Shown here in pieces: positions 59,644 through 64,000 of a DNA stretch of 64,000 nt. Position numbers and translations under genes: made by a program. The first letter of the stretch is position 1; each line of letters opens with the position of its first letter. The notes under the pieces were generated by a model, which did no database searches, was not told the origin of the DNA, and saw nothing but the letters and a program-made list of their open reading frames with translations. The DNA is from DATAEE01 sp963725145 (lineage in GTDB: Bacteria > Acidobacteriota > Vicinamibacteria > Vicinamibacterales > 2-12-FULL-66-21): assembly GCA_963725145.1 (NCBI GenBank), contig CAVRXL010000008.1, positions 62,001-126,000 on the forward strand, in the 5' to 3' direction.

Positions 59644-60789
59644 ATGATGAAGGTTCTGCACGTCGGGAAGTTTTACCCGCCCGTCAGCGGGGGAATGGAG
59701 CGAATGCTCCAGCTGCTCTGCGAGGGGGAGCGCGCGATCGCCGACAGCCAGGTGCTCGTCGCGCACACGGCCAGCGCGCGAACGGCGCACGAATCGTTGA
59801 ACGGCGTGCCGATCACGCGCGTGGGAAGCATCGGGCGAGTCGGCGCGGTGCAGGTCTGCCCGACGTTCCCGGTGTGGCTGGCGCGTGCGAAGAAAGACGT
59901 CATCGTCATCCACGAGCCGAATCCGATTGCGCTCGTCTCGTACTTTCTCGTCCGGCCGCGCGCCCCGCTGCTGGTCTGGTTCCACAGCGAGGTGGTCCGG
60001 CCGAAGTGGCGCTACAACCTTTTCTACCGTCCGTTCCTGCGGTTCGCGCTCAAGCGCGCCGCGCAAATCATCGTCTCGTCGCCGTCGCTGGCGAACCAGG
60101 CGGCCGCGCTGAGGGAGTTCCGCGAGAAGTGCGTGGTCATTCCCTTCGGTCTGGACGCCGCACGGCTGGAGCCGGCGCCGGATACCGCGCCCGAGGCCGA
60201 GGCGATCCGCCAGCGCTACCCGGGCCCGCTCGTCCTCTTCGTCGGCCGCATGGTGGACTACAAAGGGGTCGACGTCCTGCTGCGCGCCCTCGTCGGCGTC
60301 GAAGGCACGACCCTTCTGGTCGGAGACGGCCCCCGGCGCGCGGCGCTCGAGGAGCTGGCCGCGGACCTCGGTCTGGCCGGGCGCGCGGTGTTCCTCGGCG
60401 ACGTGGACGATCGGCGGATGAGCGCGCTCTATCAGGCCTGCGATCTCTTCGTGCTGCCGTCAGTGACGCGCGCCGAGGCGTTCGGGCTCGTCCAGCTCGA
60501 GGCGATGGCGGCGGGGAAGCCGGTCGTGAGCACGTCGGTGCCGACGGGCGTGCCATGGGTCAATCAGCACGGCCGCACCGGGCTCGTCGTGCGCCCCGGC
60601 GAGGTGCCGGCGCTACGCGACGCGATCGTCCGGCTGCTCGGAGACCCGGAGCTCAGGAGTAGAATGGGGCGCGAAGGACGCGCGCGCGTCTCGACCGACT
60701 TCACGATCGCGCGGATGGTGGCGCAGACGACCGCCCTCTATACGCACGTCGAGTCCAGCGTCGCCGCTCTAGATGAAGCGCGCGTTTGA
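59644..60789 (+). CDS. GT4 glycosyltransferase
   Basis: 381 residues, 3 bases after the previous stop. 'HVGKFYPPVSGGMERMLQLL' is the classical WcaL/PimB-like acceptor loop. 'VLFVGRMVDYKGVDVLLRAL' and 'AEAFGLVQLEAMAAGKPVV' are the donor motifs, and 'STSVPTGVPWVNQHGRTGLVV' (in part) is a loop of mannosyl/galactosyl GT4s next to sugar-phosphate transferases. It probably adds the second sugar, since the priming transferase gene overlaps its end by 17 bases. Confidence 0.88.
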   Translation: MMKVLHVGKFYPPVSGGMERMLQLLCEGERAIADSQVLVAHTASARTAHESLNGVPITRVGSIGRVGAVQVCPTFPVWLARAKKDVIVIHEPNPIALVSYFLVRPRAPLLVWFHSEVVRPKWRYNLFYRPFLRFALKRAAQIIVSSPSLANQAAALREFREKCVVIPFGLDAARLEPAPDTAPEAEAIRQRYPGPLVLFVGRMVDYKGVDVLLRALVGVEGTTLLVGDGPRRAALEELAADLGLAGRAVFLGDVDDRRMSALYQACDLFVLPSVTRAEAFGLVQLEAMAAGKPVVSTSVPTGVPWVNQHGRTGLVVRPGEVPALRDAIVRLLGDPELRSRMGREGRARVSTDFTIARMVAQTTALYTHVESSVAALDEARV

Positions 60790-61375
60790 CATCCTTCTGG
60801 CCGGTCTCGGCCTCGTGGCCTCGGCGCCGCTGTGGGCGGTGATTGCGGCCGCTATCAAAGTCGAGGATCGCGGCCCGGTCTTTTTCGCGCAGGACCGCGT
60901 CGGTCTGGGCGGGCGTCGATTCCGCGCGCTGAAGTTTCGGTCGATGATTCCGGACGCCGAAGCGACGACGGGCGCCGTGCAGGCCGTCCCGGACGATCCG
61001 CGCGCGACGGCGGTGGGCCGCGCCCTGCGCGCAACCGCGATGGACGAGTTGCCACAGCTCTGGAACATCTTCCGCGGCGACATGAGCTTCGTCGGCCCGC
61101 GCGCGCTCAGGCCTGGCGAGCTCGAACGGGCCGGGACCGGACGGGTAGAGCCGCTGCACGCGGTTCCGGGCTACGGTGAGCGCGCGAGCGTGCGCCCCGG
61201 GCTCACGGGGCTCGCGCAGATTTACGCGCCGCGCGACGTGGCTCGCCGCCACAAGTTCCGGTACGACCGGCTCTACGTGCGCCGGCGATCGCTCTGGCTC
61301 GACCTGCGGCTCATCGCGCTGTCGTTCTGGATCAGCGCCAGAGGAACGTGGGAACACGAGGGGAAAAAATGGTAG
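60773..61375 (+). CDS. Small phosphoglycosyl transferase (PglC/WcaJ-core type) priming enzyme
   Basis: 200 residues, the short monotopic type. One N-terminal hydrophobic helix ('DILLAGLGLVASAPLWAVI'), then 'FFAQDRVGLGGRRFRALKFRSM' (in part), 'DELPQLWNIFRGDMSFVGPR' (catalytic Asp-Glu) and 'RPGLTGLAQ'. It transfers a sugar-1-phosphate from a nucleotide sugar to a polyprenyl phosphate, starting repeat-unit synthesis. A palindrome directly follows the stop. Confidence 0.92.
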   Translation: MKRAFDILLAGLGLVASAPLWAVIAAAIKVEDRGPVFFAQDRVGLGGRRFRALKFRSMIPDAEATTGAVQAVPDDPRATAVGRALRATAMDELPQLWNIFRGDMSFVGPRALRPGELERAGTGRVEPLHAVPGYGERASVRPGLTGLAQIYAPRDVARRHKFRYDRLYVRRRSLWLDLRLIALSFWISARGTWEHEGKKW

Positions 61376-61395
61376 GCCCGACCTTCAGGTCGGGC
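61376..61395. repeat. GCCCGACCT/AGGTCGGGC palindrome
   Basis: A 9-bp stem with a TC loop, starting 1 base after the transferase stop and 18 bases before the next ATG. It is a common dispersed palindrome of this GC type and might attenuate transcription. Confidence 0.6.
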
Positions 61396-61412
61396 GTGCC
61401 CGAATCATCCGG

Positions 61413-62576
61413 ATGCAGAGTTACGACGTTCTCGTAGTGGGCGCCGGCCCGGCCGGCCTGATGGCTGCCCGCGCGCTGGCGCGCGCGGGCCATGGCGTCG
61501 TGGTTCTCGAGGAGCACGCCGAGATCGGCTATCCGGTGCACTGCACCGGGCTCCTCGGGATCGACGCTTTCGGCGAGCTCGGGCTGTCATCTCAGACGAT
61601 TCTCTCGATCGCGCGCTCGGCGTCGTTTCGTGCCGCCTCGGGGCGGACGGTCCTGATTGCCGTCGATGACGTCAGCGCGGCGGTCATCGATCGCGGCGCC
61701 TTCGACGCGACGCTGGCCCGTGAGGCGCGGACGGCCGGGGCGGTGGTGCGGGCCGGCACACGGGTCACGAAGCTTGAAGCGGACGATCGCGCCGTGCGGG
61801 CCACGCTCGCGTCCTCCGAGACGATCGAGGCCCGCGCCGTCGTCGTCGCCTGCGGCGCCAGCTACCGGTTCAACCGCCAGCTCGGCCTGGGCGTCCCACG
61901 CGCGTTCGTGCAGACCGCGCAAATCGAAACCGGGTTTCCAGCGGCCGAGCACGTCGAGGTGCGGCTTGGCCGCGACGTCGCGCCGAAGGGGTTCGCGTGG
62001 ATCGTCCCGTTCGTCCGCGATGGATGCTCCTACGCGCGCGTCGGCTTGATGTGTGATACGCGCGCGGCGGCGCGCTTCGCGGCGTTCACGGCCGCGGTCC
62101 GCGCCGAGCGCGGCATCGACGCCATCTGGACGGCGCCGCGCCTGAAGATTCTCCCGCTCGGTCCCGTGGCGCGAACGTTCGCGCCGCGCGTCGTCGCCGT
62201 CGGCGACGCCGCGGGGCTGGTCAAGCCGACGACGGGCGGTGGAATCTACTACGGGCTGCTCAGCGGGTGCCTCGCCGCCGATGTCCTCGATGACTGCCTG
62301 CGGCGCGATGCACTCGGCGCCGACGCGCTGGCCGCGTACGAGGCTCGATGGAAGGCGCGGCTCGGGCCGGAAATCCGCGCAGGGTTCGCGTTCCGCTCCG
62401 TCGTCAGCCGGCTCAACGACCGCGCCATCGACGCCATCCTGGAGCTCGCGAGTGTGGACGGCCTCGTGCCGCTGCTCCGGCAGACGGCGAACTTCAACTG
62501 GCACCGCGACACGGCGCTCGCGCTCCTGCGCCACGCGCCGTTCAGGAGAATCGTGCTGTCGTCGCTGTGGGGGTGA
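61413..62576 (+). CDS. Geranylgeranyl-reductase-family FAD oxidoreductase
   Basis: 387 residues. 'VVGAGPAGLMAARALARAG' is the FAD-binding GxGxxG; 'IGYPVHCTGLLG' matches the PxxCxG substrate-cavity motif; 'APKGFAWIVPF' matches the YxWxFPxx(K/G) motif region; and 'GDAAGLVKPTTGGGIYYGLLSG' (in part) is the second FAD motif. The family reduces isoprenoid chains of chlorophyll, archaeal lipids and dolichol. Next to the polyprenyl-phosphate sugar transferase, reduction of the lipid carrier or of a lipid anchor is a reasonable inference; a tryptophan-halogenase-like or quinone role cannot be excluded. Confidence 0.85.
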   Translation: MQSYDVLVVGAGPAGLMAARALARAGHGVVVLEEHAEIGYPVHCTGLLGIDAFGELGLSSQTILSIARSASFRAASGRTVLIAVDDVSAAVIDRGAFDATLAREARTAGAVVRAGTRVTKLEADDRAVRATLASSETIEARAVVVACGASYRFNRQLGLGVPRAFVQTAQIETGFPAAEHVEVRLGRDVAPKGFAWIVPFVRDGCSYARVGLMCDTRAAARFAAFTAAVRAERGIDAIWTAPRLKILPLGPVARTFAPRVVAVGDAAGLVKPTTGGGIYYGLLSGCLAADVLDDCLRRDALGADALAAYEARWKARLGPEIRAGFAFRSVVSRLNDRAIDAILELASVDGLVPLLRQTANFNWHRDTALALLRHAPFRRIVLSSLWG

Positions 62577-62585
62577 GGGCGCCCC

Positions 62586-63353
62586 ATGCCGGACCTTGCT
62601 ATCGAACCAGGCTCCTACGCTCGAAAGCAGATCCTCTCTCCGAGCCGGCTCGTCCGATGGAGCCACGGCAGCCGGTTCGAGCTCGGACGGGCGCTCATCT
62701 CTCCGCGCGCCGGCGGTCGGCTCCTCGACTACGGCTGCGGCGACGGCACCTTCCTCGCGCTCGTCCACGACCTCTTCCCCGGCGCGGTCGGCGTCGATCC
62801 TGCCGCCCGCCAGACCGCAGACTGCGCGCGGCGGCTGCGCGATCTGCCGCTCACCTTCACGACTCCCGACTCGCTCGGCACGTCGCACACCGGCGCCTAT
62901 GACCTCGTGACCTGCATGGAGGTCCTGGAGCATTGCCTCGACGATGAGCGACGGCGCGTAGTCGGGGAGCTGGCGCGGCTCGCGCGGCCCGGTGGTCTCG
63001 TGGTCGTGAGCGTGCCGATCGAAGTGGGTCCGAGCCTGGTCGGCAAGCAGGTCGCGCGCGCGCTGGCCGCGTGGCGCGGGTTCGGGGACTACGAGCATCG
63101 CGAGACGTATCGGCCGGTCGAGCTGGTCCGGATGGTCTTCGCCCGCGCTGGGACATCGGTCGATCGCCCGTCGTACGAATCCACCGGACCCGATGGATCG
63201 TCGTTCCGATATTACGGGCACAAGGGCTTCGATTGGCGCGTCGTGCGCGACGAGCTTCGTCGCCGGTTCACGATCGATCGAGTGACTTTCTCGCCGATGC
63301 CGCGGCTCGGGTCGTGGCTGAACTCGCAGGCGTGGTTCATCTGCCGACCGTGA
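62586..63353 (+). CDS. Class I SAM methyltransferase
   Basis: 255 residues, 9 bases after the oxidoreductase. 'RLLDYGCGDGTFLALVHDLF' (in part) is SAM motif I; 'YDLVTCMEVLEHCLDDERRRV' (in part) and 'RPGGLVVVSVPIEVGPS' are motifs II-III. The N-terminal 'SRLVRWSHGSRFELGRAL' segment is typical of methyltransferases in LPS/EPS gene clusters. The acceptor is unknown. Confidence 0.87.
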   Translation: MPDLAIEPGSYARKQILSPSRLVRWSHGSRFELGRALISPRAGGRLLDYGCGDGTFLALVHDLFPGAVGVDPAARQTADCARRLRDLPLTFTTPDSLGTSHTGAYDLVTCMEVLEHCLDDERRRVVGELARLARPGGLVVVSVPIEVGPSLVGKQVARALAAWRGFGDYEHRETYRPVELVRMVFARAGTSVDRPSYESTGPDGSSFRYYGHKGFDWRVVRDELRRRFTIDRVTFSPMPRLGSWLNSQAWFICRP

Positions 63354-63360
63354 GCGTCAC

Positions 63361-64000
63361 ATGAGCCTCGACGCGACGCTCTTCGCTCCGATACTCTCCG
63401 GTGCACTTCGCGCCTGGCCCGAGGAGACGCCAGATCCGGGGGGTGCCGTCGACGAAGCCATCGCGCACGGCGTGGCGCCGCTCCTTGCCCGGACGATCGG
63501 CCGCGGAGAGAGAGGGTGGCCCGCCCCGTTCGCCGCCGGGCTGGTCGCGGCGGCGCGCGGGGAGATTGCGCTTGCAGGAATCCGCGAGCGCGCGTTGACC
63601 GGGGTTCTGGAGGCTCTCGCCGCCGGCGGCGTTCGCGTGCTCGTCATCAAGGGCGCCCATCTGGCGCACGTCCTCTACGAGTCCCCCGAGCTTCGGCCAC
63701 GCCTGGACACGGACCTGCTGATCGATGACACGGACCGGGAGCGGACGCGCGAGATCCTCGAACGGCGCGGGTACATCTACGTTCCCCATGTCAGCGGTTC
63801 GCTCGTAATGCCGCAGTTTCACTTCCGGCGCGAGGACCGCGCAGGCGCCGTGGATCAGCTCGACGTGCACTGGCGGCTCGCGGTGCCTCAAGCCTTCTCT
63901 GCGCTTCCGTTACTGGACGAGCTCTGGGAGAGGTCGATGCCGATTCCCGCGCTGGGCCCGGCCGCGCGCGGTCCCTCGCTCGCCGATGCGCTTCTCGTCG
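63361..64000 (+). CDS. Nucleotidyltransferase-fold protein (PF14907), cut by window end
   Basis: The frame is open to the right edge; 213 residues are visible. 'VLVIKGAHLAHVLYES' and 'RLDTDLLIDD' are the GG/GS-like and DxD motifs of the NTP_transf_5 family (PF14907), and 'QLDVHWRLAVPQAFS' is its next landmark. These proteins are frequent in exopolysaccharide and exosortase clusters but have no proven reaction. The start, ATG 7 bases after the previous stop, is the first in frame. It indicates the locus continues to the right. Confidence 0.82.
   Translation, partial: MSLDATLFAPILSGALRAWPEETPDPGGAVDEAIAHGVAPLLARTIGRGERGWPAPFAAGLVAAARGEIALAGIRERALTGVLEALAAGGVRVLVIKGAHLAHVLYESPELRPRLDTDLLIDDTDRERTREILERRGYIYVPHVSGSLVMPQFHFRREDRAGAVDQLDVHWRLAVPQAFSALPLLDELWERSMPIPALGPAARGPSLADALLV

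Noticed and set aside
1..64000. tRNA or rRNA genes
   Set aside because: No cloverleaf with GGTTCGA-type T-loop and CCA-proximal stem could be found; GGGTTCGAGA at 28,591 onward is a tandem repeat, not a T-arm.

Overview
The window is GC-rich chromosomal DNA with dense coding on both strands. It contains no rRNA, tRNA, CRISPR array or recognisable insertion sequence. The gene set includes an orphan MacB/FtsX-type permease of the kind abundant in Acidobacteriota, DUF4112 and DUF4139 proteins, a multi-PDZ HtrA, a PQQ dehydrogenase and VapBC. Together with the base composition this suggests a soil or freshwater acidobacterium, perhaps of the Vicinamibacteria lineage. That placement is inferred from gene content and was not tested by phylogeny.

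Positions 1-33,090 hold ordinary and accessory genes in short units: a ClpN-domain protein cut by the left edge, an M50 protease, TfoX-N, a MATE exporter, DinB, a metallo-hydrolase/HupE group, a four-PDZ HtrA protease followed by a probable pseudoprotease, an SDR, an M24 peptidase, a PQQ dehydrogenase, an aminotransferase divergent from HrpB, an ECF sigma/anti-sigma pair, a cupin, an orphan permease, a fused 2-oxoacid dehydrogenase E1 and a VapBC pair. Five genes (M24, PQQ dehydrogenase, HrpB, permease, and the membrane protein at 33,087) carry single-base frameshifts although their domains look intact.

Positions 33,087-64,000 are almost entirely one cell-surface polysaccharide locus on the plus strand, continuing past the right edge. 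After a structured 5' leader come a degenerate NtrC-type regulator, an outer-membrane beta-barrel and a Wza-like export protein. These are followed by about a dozen glycosyltransferase domains, eight methyltransferase domains (three FkbM type), a polymerase/ligase-like membrane protein, a Wzx-like flippase, a small PglC-type sugar-phosphate transferase, a geranylgeranyl-reductase-family flavoprotein and a PF14907 nucleotidyltransferase. Most genes overlap by 1-23 bases. The plausible working order is: the phosphoglycosyl transferase primes a polyprenyl phosphate, the glycosyltransferases and methyltransferases build a methylated repeat, the flippase and polymerase handle it, and the beta-barrel/Wza pair exports it.

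Several kinds of short repeats thread through the window: six degenerate arrays with a 7-base period, one with a 10-base period, two long ACGGAG-rich hairpins, GC-rich palindromes and an 87-bp dispersed repeat. Many lie inside or at the ends of genes and supply translated sequence. Many non-operonic genes have a -10-like hexamer only 5-9 bases before the start codon, suggesting that leaderless mRNAs are common.
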